A stretch of DNA of 64,000 bases, from positions 1,509,501-1,573,500 of the forward strand of contig NZ_CP017478.1 in NCBI RefSeq assembly GCF_001761325.1. Direction: 5' to 3'. Positions 1-8,721 of the stretch are shown one piece after another. The notes beneath the pieces are model-generated. The model worked only from the letters and a program-made list of their open reading frames with translations. It did no database searches and was not told the DNA's origin. The position numbers and the translations under genes are program-made. This DNA comes from Urechidicola croceus (GTDB lineage Bacteria; Bacteroidota; Bacteroidia; Flavobacteriales; Flavobacteriaceae). The stretch's first letter is position 1, and each line of letters begins with the position of its first letter.

Positions 1-239
1 TTATTTAATCGATCCAAAATTAATTGGGTATCAAATTCATTTTCAATATCAAAATGGGCAAACATTTGTGATGCATGAACTCCAGCATCTGTTCTTCCGG
101 CACCCATAATATTAATGGGTGTTCTTAATAATTTTGACAAACCATCATTAATTTTTTCTTGAACCGAAATGACATTAGGTTGTATTTGCCAACCATGATA
201 ATTTGTACCTTTATAAGAAAGTTCTAAAAAATATCTCAA
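1..239 (-). CDS. truA: tRNA pseudouridine(38-40) synthase TruA, N-terminal part (runs off the left edge)
   Basis: Only the first 79 codons are present and the frame is still open at base 1. TruA converts U38-U40 in the tRNA anticodon arm to pseudouridine. The translation begins (L/M)RYFLELSYKGTNYHGWQIQ and holds the catalytic motif GAGRTDAGVHA, whose Asp is residue 51. The start is TTG at 239: there is no ATG before the fold begins and an in-frame TAG lies four codons upstream. A minus-strand TATATTTG box at 265-272 is a plausible -7 element. The family call is firm; the 3' part cannot be judged. Confidence 0.9.
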   Translation of the reverse strand, partial: MRYFLELSYKGTNYHGWQIQPNVISVQEKINDGLSKLLRTPINIMGAGRTDAGVHASQMFAHFDIENEFDTQLILDRLN

Positions 240-264
240 CCTAAAAACCTATTTTTGTTGGTTA

Positions 265-272
265 CAAATATA
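265..272 (-). promoter_or_regulatory. Candidate -7 box for truA
   Basis: Reads TATATTTG on the minus strand, matching the Bacteroidetes -7 consensus TAnnTTTG, 26 nt before the truA start. No TTG/TTTG -33 element is seen at the usual distance, so this is only a partial promoter match. Confidence 0.4.
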
Positions 273-302
273 CGTTAGTATTTTAGATTGATTTTTTATC
301 AG

Positions 303-800
303 ATGAAGAAAATTTTATTACTTTCAGACACTCATAGCTACATAGACGACCAAATTTTAAAGTTTGTTAAACAAGCCGATGAAGTGTGGCATGCTGGTGA
401 TATAGGAGATCTAAATGTTACTGATACTATAAAAAATATTAAACCATTACGTGCGGTATATGGAAATATTGACAATAATGAAGCGAGAATGGAATTTCCA
501 TTAGATAATAGATTTATTGTTGAAAACGTAGATGTTTGGATTACTCATATTGGCGGATACCCAAATAAATATAATTTTAGAATTCGAGAAGAGATAAAAG
601 CGAATCCTCCAAAAATTTTTATCAGTGGTCATTCACATACACTCAAAGTTCAATTTGATAAAAAATTAAACTTGTTACATCTAAATCCTGGAGCTGCTGG
701 AAAACAAGGGTTTCATCAAATAAGAACTATGTTACGTTTTATTATAGACAAAAATGATATAAAGGATATGGAAGTAATTGAATTAGGAAAACGAGGTTAA
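303..800 (+). CDS. YfcE/MJ0936-type metallophosphoesterase
   Basis: A 165-residue cytosolic phosphodiesterase of the calcineurin-like superfamily. All metal-site motifs are visible: D9-x-H11 (LLSDTHS), GD at 32-33 (HAGDIGD), GN at 54-55 (YGNID), H82 (WITHIG) and GHSH at 109-112. Length fits the single-domain YfcE family, members of which hydrolyse phosphodiester bonds; the natural substrate is unknown. The ATG at 303 gives the standard MKKILLLSDTH start; a TTG at 288 would add five residues without family support. It is divergent from truA and converges tail to tail with the kinase gene at 802. Confidence 0.88.
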   Translation: MKKILLLSDTHSYIDDQILKFVKQADEVWHAGDIGDLNVTDTIKNIKPLRAVYGNIDNNEARMEFPLDNRFIVENVDVWITHIGGYPNKYNFRIREEIKANPPKIFISGHSHTLKVQFDKKLNLLHLNPGAAGKQGFHQIRTMLRFIIDKNDIKDMEVIELGKRG

Positions 801-801
801 C

Positions 802-2607
802 TTAATCAGGAATAGGAATATTGATATAAATTCTAGTACCAGTTTTATTAGATGATTTTATATCAAAAATACCTTTCATCATTTTTATTCTAGCATCAAT
901 TTGACTTAACCCCAAACCATCTTTTTGAGTTATTTCATTAATATCAAAACCTTCACCATCATCAAAAATAATAATTTGTAGTTTACCATTAGATTGCTCT
1001 AATTTAATAGTTGCATTATTAGCATTACTATGCTTTAAAATATTATTAATTAATTCTTCTATAATATTGTGTACTTTAATTTCAAAACTTTGTTGATATC
1101 TACCTATGTTTTTTGATTCACTAGAAAAATTTAATTCAGAATTTGAATATTTTTCGCACAAGTCTTCAACAGCAGAGTTAACCCCAAATCTTAACAAGAC
1201 TGAAGAAATTAACTTGTGCGATAAATCTCTTATTTTATCAGTTGCTTCATTTATTATTACCTGAGATTTTGAAATCTCTTTTGGTGCTTTTTCTTTTAAT
1301 TCTGTTTGTGCAGCCTGCAGGTGCATACTAGCAGATGACAATAAGGTGCTAACACTATCATGTAAAATTTCAGCTATATGCTTTCTTTCTGATTCTTTTG
1401 CATCTATTGTAGCGTTTAAAATTTTAATCTGAGATTCATTTTGCAATTGCTCTATTTTACGCTGTTGTAGTAATTTTTGTTGTTGATATTCTAACTTTAA
1501 ATTCTTTTTTTTCAACCTATGATCCCTATACATCAACCATAAAAAACCTAATAATATACATGACACAATACCAGATACATATAACCACATCTCGGCTTTT
1601 TCTCTTTTTACAGCTTCAGTTTCTGCAAGTTTATCTTTTTCTAAACTATTGTATTTAGCCTCAATAGTATTAACTTTACTTTCTAGGTTTTCAGTAATTA
1701 ATTCCTTTTCTATAGTTGTACTTTCAAACAAATAGTCATAAGCTTCTTGGTGTTTGCCTTGCATATAAAACACTTGCGAAATATTATCTAAAGTTATTGC
1801 TTTAATTTCTTTTGCTTTTAATTCTTTTTTATCTTTTAAAAGATCATAAGCTTCAAAGTAATATTTATTAGCTTTAATTAAATTATTACTATACATATTA
1901 ATTGAACCTAAATTAGACAAAACTCCAGCTATTTTAAGAACATCATTCTTGTTTTTAAGAAGTTCTAAAGCTTTCAAACCATAACTTTCTGCTTTTTCAA
2001 ATTCATTATTTAATAAAGAGACACCTATCAAATTACTATATGTTGTAGCTAATAATTCTTTATCTAAAATCGTTTTAGGATGAAAACTAATAGTCTTGTT
2101 ATAATAATATTTTGCAGAATCAATTACTTGCTTTGTTTGATAAATACTTCCCAAAGTAAAATTTGAAATACTTATATCTAATGAATCCTTTCTAAAATAT
2201 GCATTTTTTAAAGCTAGTTTTGAATATTCTAGTGCTTTTGCATAATTTTTATTTATAGAAAAAATGTTGCTTATATCTTGTGAATATTTTGAGTAATATT
2301 TAGAATTCTCATAATCTTGTAGTTCAGAAAACTCACTTAATAGCAGGTTTAAAGATTTCTCATAATTTTCTTTTTCAAGATAAATTTTTGATTGATAATA
2401 ATTAATTTTTACTCTCTTTAAAACAGAATCTTTTACTTGAATATCTTGTGCTTTAATAATCTTTTTTTGAGCTGTGTCATAATCTTTGTTTTTAATACTT
2501 TTTTGAATCTCTTCTATCAATGAATCAATAGAAAAATCTTGAGTATACCCTAAATGATTACTTAATATAAATAAACTTAAAATCGCTATTTTTCTCATCT
2601 TCTCCAT
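802..2607 (-). CDS. TPR-containing sensor histidine kinase (NarL/LiaS type), second of a pair
   Basis: 601 residues. An N-terminal signal peptide (about 1-22) leads into TPR-like helical repeats (about 25-310) outside the cytoplasm, then one membrane span (about 340-360), a coiled coil (363-400), a HisKA_3-type dimerisation domain with phospho-acceptor H416 in ERKHIAEILHDS, and a HATPase domain (N-box near 518-526, D550 in FDDGEGFD, GLGL at 564-567). All catalytic motifs look intact. It lies 11 nt after a close paralogue and in the same operon as a LuxR-type response regulator. The ATG at 2598 (MRKIAIL) is an equally good start. The signal sensed is unknown. Confidence 0.88.
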   Translation of the reverse strand: MEKMRKIAILSLFILSNHLGYTQDFSIDSLIEEIQKSIKNKDYDTAQKKIIKAQDIQVKDSVLKRVKINYYQSKIYLEKENYEKSLNLLLSEFSELQDYENSKYYSKYSQDISNIFSINKNYAKALEYSKLALKNAYFRKDSLDISISNFTLGSIYQTKQVIDSAKYYYNKTISFHPKTILDKELLATTYSNLIGVSLLNNEFEKAESYGLKALELLKNKNDVLKIAGVLSNLGSINMYSNNLIKANKYYFEAYDLLKDKKELKAKEIKAITLDNISQVFYMQGKHQEAYDYLFESTTIEKELITENLESKVNTIEAKYNSLEKDKLAETEAVKREKAEMWLYVSGIVSCILLGFLWLMYRDHRLKKKNLKLEYQQQKLLQQRKIEQLQNESQIKILNATIDAKESERKHIAEILHDSVSTLLSSASMHLQAAQTELKEKAPKEISKSQVIINEATDKIRDLSHKLISSVLLRFGVNSAVEDLCEKYSNSELNFSSESKNIGRYQQSFEIKVHNIIEELINNILKHSNANNATIKLEQSNGKLQIIIFDDGEGFDINEITQKDGLGLSQIDARIKMMKGIFDIKSSNKTGTRIYINIPIPD

Positions 2608-2618
2608 ATTCCATTTAT

Positions 2619-4487
2619 TTATTCTTCACTATTAGCAATAGGTACGTCAATATATATTTGAGTACCCTTAATATTTGATGAATCAATTTTAAAAACTCCT
2701 TTCATTATTTTAATTCTTGCATCAATCTGACTTAAACCTAGTCCATCTTTTTGCAAAATTTCATCCACATTAAAACCATCGCCATTATCAGAAATCTGTA
2801 TCTTTAAATTGTCATCTATTTGTTCTAATTTAATAAATGCTTTATTTGCATTACTATGTTTCAATATATTATTGACTAACTCTTCAATAATGTTATGAAT
2901 CTTAATTTCAAAACTTTGCTCATACCTTTGAATATCTACACCTTCACAAGTAAAAGATAATTCAGAATTTGAATATTTATCACATAAATCTTCTACAGCC
3001 GAGTTTAAACCAAATTTTAATAAGACTGAAGAAATTAACTTATGAGATAAGTTCCTAATTTTATCTGATGCTTCACTAATAATTACTCCTATTTTATTTA
3101 CTTCTTCAGGTGCAGTATCTTTTAATTGTGCCTTCACAGCGTATAAGTGCATATTCGCAGAAGACAATAACGAACTAACACTATCATGTAAAATTTCTGC
3201 AATATGTCTTCTTTCAGCTTCCTTAGCGTCTAACGTTGCATTTAAAATTTTTATTTGGGCTTCATTTTGAATTCGTTCCATTTTTCGCTCCTGAACTAAA
3301 CTTTCTTGTTGATGTTCAAGTATTAAATTTTTCCTTTTTAATTGTTGAGCTCGGTAAATTAGAGCTAAAAACCCAAGAACAATGGCAGAAGCAATACCAA
3401 GAACATACAACCAAAATTCTGCTTTTTCTCTTTTGTTTTTTTCAATAGCAGCCAACTTTTCAGTTTCTGAAAAATTAAACTTTGCTTCAATCTCAGAGTA
3501 TTTTTCATTATTAACTGATTCAGTTAATGAATCCTTATATTTTTCAAATCGAATTCTATCTATATAAGCATCTTTATATTTTCCTTTCCTAAAATTTAAA
3601 TCTGCCAAATTACCTAAAAACACTTCTTTATAATATTTTGAATTGTAATCTGATCTATCATTAACTATACTTAATCCCTTTAAATAATACTCCTTTGACT
3701 TCTCATAATCTTTTTGTCTAATATTAATTGCTCCTAAAGTATTTAAAACACTTGCAGCTTCTAATGAATCGCCTTCAGATAAATAAATATCTAAAGATTT
3801 AACACTATATATCTCTGCAGATTTATTATCCTCAGTATAATAATGGTAGCCTGCTATATTTGAGTAAATTGATGCTAAAAAAATCTTATTTCCTCCCATT
3901 TTTGGAAAGAATTTAATTGCATCCTCATGATATATCAGTGAACTATCTTTATGGATTTGAGCGATACTATCTTTTATACTATTTCTTCCTCTTTTATTAT
4001 CTTGAAATTTTCTTAGATGAATTCCACCAATAGCATACAACCCTTTACTTATATTTAATGAGTCGTTATTTTTTTTTGAACTATTTAACAATTCCCTAAA
4101 ATATAATAACGCTTTTGAATAGTTTTTAATTTTCGAAAAATTCTGCCCAATTTCAAAATTATAATCTGACACATAGTTATTTAACCCATAATCTTCTGCT
4201 TTAGCAAGCCCTTTTAAAAGAACTTCTACAGCTTCTTCATCTCGATTAATAGTTTTATAAAATTTTGCTAATTTTAAATCAATCTTTAAGTTTAAAGAAT
4301 CAATTTTATAACTAGAAGTCGTTTTTAAATAATTAATTAAAGCCTCAGCTGATTCATATTTTTCTTCAATAATTTTAGTGTCAATGATTTTAATTAAAGA
4401 ATCTAATTCTGAATTTTTCTGTGAAAAAATAATAGTAGTATTGAGAAACAATACTACTATTAAATACTTTAAAAAAATATTTTTCAT
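2619..4487 (-). CDS. TPR-containing sensor histidine kinase (NarL/LiaS type), first of a pair
   Basis: 622 residues with the same plan as its neighbour: signal peptide (about 1-22), TPR-like repeats (about 30-320), membrane span (about 358-378), coiled coil, H-box ERRHIAEILHDS with H434, and a C-terminal HATPase with EELVNNILKHSNAN and GLGLSQIDARIK. From the linker to the C-terminus it is very similar to the downstream kinase, while the sensor part has diverged. This points to tandem duplication followed by change of input. Both kinases probably serve the single response regulator encoded upstream. Confidence 0.88.
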   Translation of the reverse strand: MKNIFLKYLIVVLFLNTTIIFSQKNSELDSLIKIIDTKIIEEKYESAEALINYLKTTSSYKIDSLNLKIDLKLAKFYKTINRDEEAVEVLLKGLAKAEDYGLNNYVSDYNFEIGQNFSKIKNYSKALLYFRELLNSSKKNNDSLNISKGLYAIGGIHLRKFQDNKRGRNSIKDSIAQIHKDSSLIYHEDAIKFFPKMGGNKIFLASIYSNIAGYHYYTEDNKSAEIYSVKSLDIYLSEGDSLEAASVLNTLGAINIRQKDYEKSKEYYLKGLSIVNDRSDYNSKYYKEVFLGNLADLNFRKGKYKDAYIDRIRFEKYKDSLTESVNNEKYSEIEAKFNFSETEKLAAIEKNKREKAEFWLYVLGIASAIVLGFLALIYRAQQLKRKNLILEHQQESLVQERKMERIQNEAQIKILNATLDAKEAERRHIAEILHDSVSSLLSSANMHLYAVKAQLKDTAPEEVNKIGVIISEASDKIRNLSHKLISSVLLKFGLNSAVEDLCDKYSNSELSFTCEGVDIQRYEQSFEIKIHNIIEELVNNILKHSNANKAFIKLEQIDDNLKIQISDNGDGFNVDEILQKDGLGLSQIDARIKIMKGVFKIDSSNIKGTQIYIDVPIANSEE

Positions 4488-4509
4488 TTAATATATTGGG
4501 TAAAGTAAC

Positions 4510-4788
4510 TTAAGGCTTAATTATAATATTTGGGTCGGGGTTTATAGGATCACCTTTTCCCAAACTACCTGCATGATGCTGAAAAAATTGTATTTGTAAA
4601 GGTGTTGCCCCTTTTATATTTTTATCATTATCGCCACCTTTGGCAGAAGAATCATATGTAAGATTAATGATATTAATATCATTCTTAGTCGTAATTGCAA
4701 CTTTCACACCTTTTGGGACTTTAAATTTTAATTTGTAATCTCCTTTTTTATCGGAAGAAATACTATAAGATTCTAACATTGTTGACAT
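4510..4788 (-). CDS. Small protein of unknown function in the two-component operon
   Basis: 92 residues, not recognised. The first half looks beta-rich (KGDYKLKFKVPKGVKVAITT); the end is Gly/Pro/Asn-rich and probably flexible (GKGDPINPDPNIIIKP). No signal peptide, membrane span or Cys is seen. It sits 11 nt after the response regulator and 22 nt before the first kinase, so it is almost certainly co-transcribed. A role as an accessory or sensing partner is only a guess from position. Confidence 0.65.
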   Translation of the reverse strand: MSTMLESYSISSDKKGDYKLKFKVPKGVKVAITTKNDINIINLTYDSSAKGGDNDKNIKGATPLQIQFFQHHAGSLGKGDPINPDPNIIIKP

Positions 4789-4799
4789 AGTAAATAGGT

Positions 4800-5465
4800 T
4801 TAGATTAATTTATTTTTATAAGCATAAACCGCCAATCCTACGGCGTTTTTCACTTTAAGTTTCTTAATTAAATTCTTTCTATGTGTTTCCACTGTATTAA
4901 CACTAATAAAAAGTGAATCAGAGATTTCTCTAGTGCTATACTCTTGTCCAATTAATATTAAAATTTCTTTTTCTCTATCAGTTAGTGAACTAAAAAATGT
5001 ACCGTCTTGATGATTACTTAAATCTTTACCATCACTAGAGAATGAAGAAACAATAATGTCTTGGATGCTTTTACTAAAGTATTGCTCTCCTTTACTTACT
5101 GTTTTTATTGCTTCCACAATCTGCTCTCCAGCACATTTTTTAGCCAAAAAACCTTTAGCTCCGATTTTCATAACCTCTTTAACTAGTTTAACATCATCAT
5201 AGCTTGACAAAATAACTATATGAGGTCTTGAATCTCGTTTTTTGAATTCTTGCAATACCTTAATACCATCAACTTTTGGCATGTTTATGTCTAGTACTAA
5301 AACATCCGACGAATTTGTATTGTACCATTCTAAAACTTCTTCTCCGTTTAACGAACTTCCAACAACTTCAATTTCGCTTTCTGTTTTCAATACAGCCTTA
5401 ATACCATCTATTAATACATTATGGTCATCTGCGATATGAACTCTTATCTTTTTCAATTTTCCCAT
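4800..5465 (-). CDS. LuxR/NarL-family response regulator
   Basis: 221 residues. The REC domain (about 5-125) has the acidic pair D13-D14 (IADDHN), phospho-acceptor D59 (VLVLDINMP), S87-S88 (VILSSYD) and K109 (GFLAKK). The C-terminal LuxR helix-turn-helix (about 160-221) reads LTDREKEILILIG and VNTVETHRKNLIKKL. It is the first gene of the operon with two histidine kinases, its likely phospho-donors. A TACCTTTG box lies almost against the ATG, so the true start could be slightly further in. Two inverted repeats lie 33-75 nt upstream and may be its own operator. Confidence 0.93.
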   Translation of the reverse strand: MGKLKKIRVHIADDHNVLIDGIKAVLKTESEIEVVGSSLNGEEVLEWYNTNSSDVLVLDINMPKVDGIKVLQEFKKRDSRPHIVILSSYDDVKLVKEVMKIGAKGFLAKKCAGEQIVEAIKTVSKGEQYFSKSIQDIIVSSFSSDGKDLSNHQDGTFFSSLTDREKEILILIGQEYSTREISDSLFISVNTVETHRKNLIKKLKVKNAVGLAVYAYKNKLI

Positions 5466-5497
5466 TTCAAAGGTATTTCAAAATATTAAAGTAGGCA

Positions 5498-5540
5498 ATC
5501 ACGCATTCCGTGATATTTCCTTCTCACGGTTTTCCGTGAG
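5498..5540 (-). promoter_or_regulatory. Tandem inverted repeats upstream of the response regulator
   Basis: Two adjacent palindromes share the core TCACG(N5-6)CGTGA. The first is ATCACG-cattc-CGTGAT at 5498-5514, the second CTCACGG-tttt-CCGTGAG at 5523-5540. They lie in the leader or promoter of the two-component operon. They suit a dimeric regulator, possibly the LuxR-type product itself, or RNA hairpins in the leader. Neither is followed by a T-run, so they are not typical terminators. Confidence 0.55.
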
Positions 5541-5573
5541 CTGTATTTGTTAATTTATTGATAATAAATATAC

Positions 5574-5607
5574 AATAAAAAAACCATTCGTCTTCACGAA
5601 TGGTTTT
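5574..5607 (-). terminator. Intrinsic terminator after the DUF4293 gene
   Basis: Perfect 11-bp stem AAAACCATTCG / CGAATGGTTTT with a 6-nt loop. On the minus strand it is followed by a run of T, 29 nt after the stop codon of the gene starting at 6070. Confidence 0.85.
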
Positions 5608-5635
5608 AAAGCACTAAATATACTAGTTACTAGTT

Positions 5636-6070
5636 TTACCTCAATCTATCAACAGATTTTACAAGGTCTTCATCTTTCTTTATCGCTTTATTTGCCATGA
5701 CTAACAAAATAATAGCAATAATTGGAAGAATCAACCCAATACCTTTCTTAGAAACCAAAGTTTCTCCAGATAAATTTAGCGATTGATATATTAGCAATCC
5801 TAATAAAATAAGATTTGTCAAAATATTTAAACGTCCCAAAACAAATTGCAATTGTCTATTTTTAAATAAAAAAATTGCAACTAATGATAAAATTGCTGAA
5901 CCTATAAATAGTATAGGAATCAATTTTAACAGCAAACTATCGGTTGAAAAAGCATCTTTTGCAAAGAATACTGTTCCATCAACCTTTATCCATAAATTGA
6001 AAATAAAAATCAATCCACTGCTTATAATTGCAGCCAGTAAAAGATATATTGTTTGAATTCGTTGAATCAT
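5636..6070 (-). CDS. DUF4293 family membrane protein
   Basis: 144 residues with four hydrophobic spans (about 8-28, 48-68, 76-95, 111-130) and a charged C-terminus (KAIKKDEDLVKSVDRLR). The start MIQRIQTIYLLLAA is characteristic of the DUF4293 family found across Bacteroidetes. Function is unknown. It is single, with its own terminator, and divergent from rho; pairing with rho is commonly conserved in this group. Confidence 0.85.
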   Translation of the reverse strand: MIQRIQTIYLLLAAIISSGLIFIFNLWIKVDGTVFFAKDAFSTDSLLLKLIPILFIGSAILSLVAIFLFKNRQLQFVLGRLNILTNLILLGLLIYQSLNLSGETLVSKKGIGLILPIIAIILLVMANKAIKKDEDLVKSVDRLR

Positions 6071-6082
6071 TTTTATTTTTTG

Positions 6083-6098
6083 GTTTACAAAAGTAAAC
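6083..6098. promoter_or_regulatory. Candidate promoter and palindrome of the DUF4293 gene
   Basis: Minus-strand TACTTTTG at 6088-6095 matches the -7 consensus TAnnTTTG, 18 nt upstream of the ATG. It is embedded in a palindrome GTTTAC-aaaa-GTAAAC (6083-6098). No clear -33 box. The palindrome could be chance in AT-rich DNA. Confidence 0.4.
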
Positions 6099-6141
6099 TA
6101 ATCTTTTATATCATAAAAACTTTAATATTAAATTTATTTCA

Positions 6142-6149
6142 TATATTTG
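6142..6149 (+). promoter_or_regulatory. Candidate -7 box for rho
   Basis: TATATTTG fits the Bacteroidetes -7 consensus and lies 114 nt before the rho ATG, giving an AT-rich leader of about 105 nt. A matching -33 TTG is not evident, so support is partial. Rho leaders are often autoregulated in other bacteria; nothing specific can be seen here. Confidence 0.4.
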
Positions 6150-6263
6150 CTAACTCTTCTTATAGAGAATTGCAAAAGAGCAATTTAATTCAACAAACAA
6201 TCAATCATATATTACTTATAGTATTTCTTATATCTAATATTTATTTAATCATAATCATACATA

Positions 6264-7946
6264 ATGTTTGAAATTTCACAACTCAAGGAAAAATCCCTAG
6301 TTGAACTACAAGAAATTGCTAAAACTATTGGACTCCCAAAATTTAGTCAATTAAAAAAATTAGATCTTGTATATCAAATTCTAGATCACCAAGCTGCTAA
6401 TCCGGTAGCTGTAACTAGTATAGTAGAAAAGCCAAAGCGAAAAAGAATGGCTGCACCAAAAACCGAAGCGAAAAAATCAGATTCTGATAATAAAACACCA
6501 GAAACTAAGGTAGCAACTCCAAAAACAGTAAGAAAAAGAGTTAAGAAAACCCCGACACCAGTTGCAGAAGTTAAGACTGAAGTAGTCGCTACTGATAATG
6601 TTGAAATAGTTTCTAAAGCTCCAGTTCAAAGAAAACCTGTTCAAAAACAAAATAATCCCAATCAGAAACAACCAGCATCTGCGAATAAGACTGCACATGT
6701 TAAGAAGACTGATCAAAGTTCTAAAAACGAACAAGATCCTAAAACTGAACATAACAAAAATAGAAAACCTCAAAAAGAGCAAAAACAACCTTACAAGAAA
6801 AATGGTAACAGATATCGTGATCCTGATTATGAGTTTGACGGAATCATAGAAAGTGAAGGTGTACTAGAAACAATGCCTGATGGTTACGGTTTCTTGAGAT
6901 CTTCAGATTACAACTACCTTTCTTCTCCTGATGATATATATGTATCACAATCTCAAATAAAATTATTTGGGTTAAAAACTGGTGATACAGTTAAAGGTAA
7001 TGTTCGCCCTCCTAAAGAAGGTGAAAAATATTTCCCATTAATTAGAGTTTCAAAAATAAATGGTTTAAACCCAAATGTTGTTCGTGATCGTGTAGCATTT
7101 GAGCACTTAAAGCCTTTATTTCCAGACGAAAAATTAAATTTAGAATTGAAAGGAAACAAATCGACTCGTATAATTGACTTATTTGCTCCTATTGGTAAGG
7201 GTCAACGTGGTATGATTGTTTCTCAACCGAAAACAGGTAAAACAATTTTATTAAAAGATATTGCTAATGCAATATCTCAAAATCACCCAGAAGTATATCA
7301 AATTATTTTATTAATCGACGAACGTCCAGAGGAGGTTACTGATATGCAACGAAATGTTAAAGGTGAAGTTGTAGCTTCTACTTTTGATGAACCAGCTGAT
7401 AAACATGTACGTGTTGCTAATATTGTTTTAGACAAGGCAAAAAGACTTGTAGAATGTGGTCATGATGTTGTAATATTATTAGATTCTATCACTCGTTTAG
7501 CAAGAGCTTATAATACTGTTGCTCCTGCCTCAGGAAAAATACTTTCTGGTGGTATTGATGCTAATGCACTACACAAACCAAAACGCTTTTTTGGTGCAGC
7601 AAGAAATATTGAAGGTGGTGGTTCATTGTCAATTATCGCTACTGCTTTAACAGATACTGGCTCTAAAATGGATGAGGTGATTTTTGAAGAGTTTAAAGGT
7701 ACTGGTAACATGGAATTGCAATTGGATAGAAACATTGCAAACCGTAGAATTTATCCAGCTGTTGACTTGGTTAAATCAAGCACACGTAGAGATGATTTGT
7801 TATTAGACGAAAAGACTTTACAACGCATGTGGGTTCTTAGAAAATATCTTGCAGATATGAATCCTATTGAAGCTATGGAATTCTTAAGTGATAGAATGAA
7901 AACTACACTTAATAATGATGAATTTTTAATGTCTATGAATGGATAA
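6264..7946 (+). CDS. rho: Transcription termination factor Rho with large charged insert
   Basis: 560 residues; the hexameric RNA helicase that ends transcription at Rho-dependent sites. Order: Rho N-terminal SAP-like helices (about 5-42), a low-complexity Lys/Pro/Gln/Asn-rich insert (about 45-185), the cold-shock RNA-binding domain (about 195-265, with DGYGFLRS), and the RecA-like ATPase. Walker A is SQPKTGKT (320-327), Walker B VVILLDS with D407, and the Q-loop region contains [10 protein letters not shown]. coli Rho is about 419 residues; the extra length is the insert, which is usual in Bacteroidetes. Monocistronic with its own terminator. Confidence 0.97.
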   Translation: MFEISQLKEKSLVELQEIAKTIGLPKFSQLKKLDLVYQILDHQAANPVAVTSIVEKPKRKRMAAPKTEAKKSDSDNKTPETKVATPKTVRKRVKKTPTPVAEVKTEVVATDNVEIVSKAPVQRKPVQKQNNPNQKQPASANKTAHVKKTDQSSKNEQDPKTEHNKNRKPQKEQKQPYKKNGNRYRDPDYEFDGIIESEGVLETMPDGYGFLRSSDYNYLSSPDDIYVSQSQIKLFGLKTGDTVKGNVRPPKEGEKYFPLIRVSKINGLNPNVVRDRVAFEHLKPLFPDEKLNLELKGNKSTRIIDLFAPIGKGQRGMIVSQPKTGKTILLKDIANAISQNHPEVYQIILLIDERPEEVTDMQRNVKGEVVASTFDEPADKHVRVANIVLDKAKRLVECGHDVVILLDSITRLARAYNTVAPASGKILSGGIDANALHKPKRFFGAARNIEGGGSLSIIATALTDTGSKMDEVIFEEFKGTGNMELQLDRNIANRRIYPAVDLVKSSTRRDDLLLDEKTLQRMWVLRKYLADMNPIEAMEFLSDRMKTTLNNDEFLMSMNG

Positions 7947-7969
7947 TGAATTCATTGTAATAAAAAAAT

Positions 7970-7998
7970 AAGCATCTCATAATAGAGGTGCTTTTTTT
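7970..7998 (+). terminator. Intrinsic terminator of rho
   Basis: Stem AGCATCTC / GAGGTGCT (one G-U pair), loop ATAATA, followed by seven more T, 24 nt after the rho stop codon. Confidence 0.85.
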
Positions 7999-8017
7999 AT
8001 GCATTTACATTTTAGTT

Positions 8018-8590
8018 TTAAAATATTAGCCCCCAAAGGCTATTTCCAAAATAAGTATAAATTGAAACTAAAATTATTTCTCCTATAAAAACTCCTATAA
8101 ATAAATTCTTAAAGGGCATTTTAATTAAACCTGAGGCATAGCACATTAGGTCTGTTGGGACAAATGGAAAAAATGACCATAGAATTACATAATAAATTGA
8201 TTTTGGATGTCTCAACTTCTTTTTCCAATGAGAAATTTTATTTGGAAACTTTTTCTTGAAGTAGTTACTAAACCCTAAAATATCTGAAAAAAAATATAAT
8301 GAAGTTGCTGAAAGCATGATTCCACACATTGAAATTAGTAAAACCCATAATAATTTGTCGGGAAATAATATTGCGCCGCTTAAAACAAATGGTGTACTTG
8401 GAATTAAAAAGAAACCCCTAATTAATGAAAGGATAATATAAACAATCATCATTTCATTTTTAAATTTACTTATAAATTCAACAAGAAAGTCTGTTGTAAA
8501 AATTGAAGGTTGAATCACATATAGTGTTAAAAAGAAAACTAGAAATAGAATCCAAATTATAACGGCAGATTTCTTAATGTAATTTAACAT
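8018..8590 (-). CDS. VTT-domain (TVP38/TMEM64/DedA-like) membrane protein
   Basis: 190 residues from the ATG at 8590 (MLNYIKKSAVIIWILF); an upstream start at 8614 would add eight poorly supported residues. About five hydrophobic segments. The central motif FFLIPSTPFVLSGAILF followed by a Gly-rich stretch, and the later FFPFVPTDLMCYASGLIKM, match the VTT fold, whose members include lipid scramblases and DedA-like transporters. Substrate unknown. Monocistronic, between terminators. Family call likely, exact function open. Confidence 0.78.
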   Translation of the reverse strand: MLNYIKKSAVIIWILFLVFFLTLYVIQPSIFTTDFLVEFISKFKNEMMIVYIILSLIRGFFLIPSTPFVLSGAILFPDKLLWVLLISMCGIMLSATSLYFFSDILGFSNYFKKKFPNKISHWKKKLRHPKSIYYVILWSFFPFVPTDLMCYASGLIKMPFKNLFIGVFIGEIILVSIYTYFGNSLWGLIF

Positions 8591-8670
8591 AATAAATTTA
8601 AAGTTAATTATCACACATAGATGACACTATAATAGTGACGATTACGCCATAAAAAAGTTACATATTGTGC

Positions 8671-8705
8671 AAAAAAAAGCGTTTCTAAATAGAAACGCTT
8701 TTTTT
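8671..8705 (-). terminator. Intrinsic terminator of the envelope operon
   Basis: Perfect stem GCGTTTCT / AGAAACGC with loop AAAT, flanked by A8 and T7, so it could act in both directions. Its natural client is ppiD on the minus strand, whose stop lies 17 nt upstream. Confidence 0.88.
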
Positions 8706-8721
8706 AAATATAAATTTATTC

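Noticed and set aside
3236-3567. Plus-strand ORFs within the histidine kinase gene
   Set aside because: Shadow frames opposite a clear kinase coding region; no family features.
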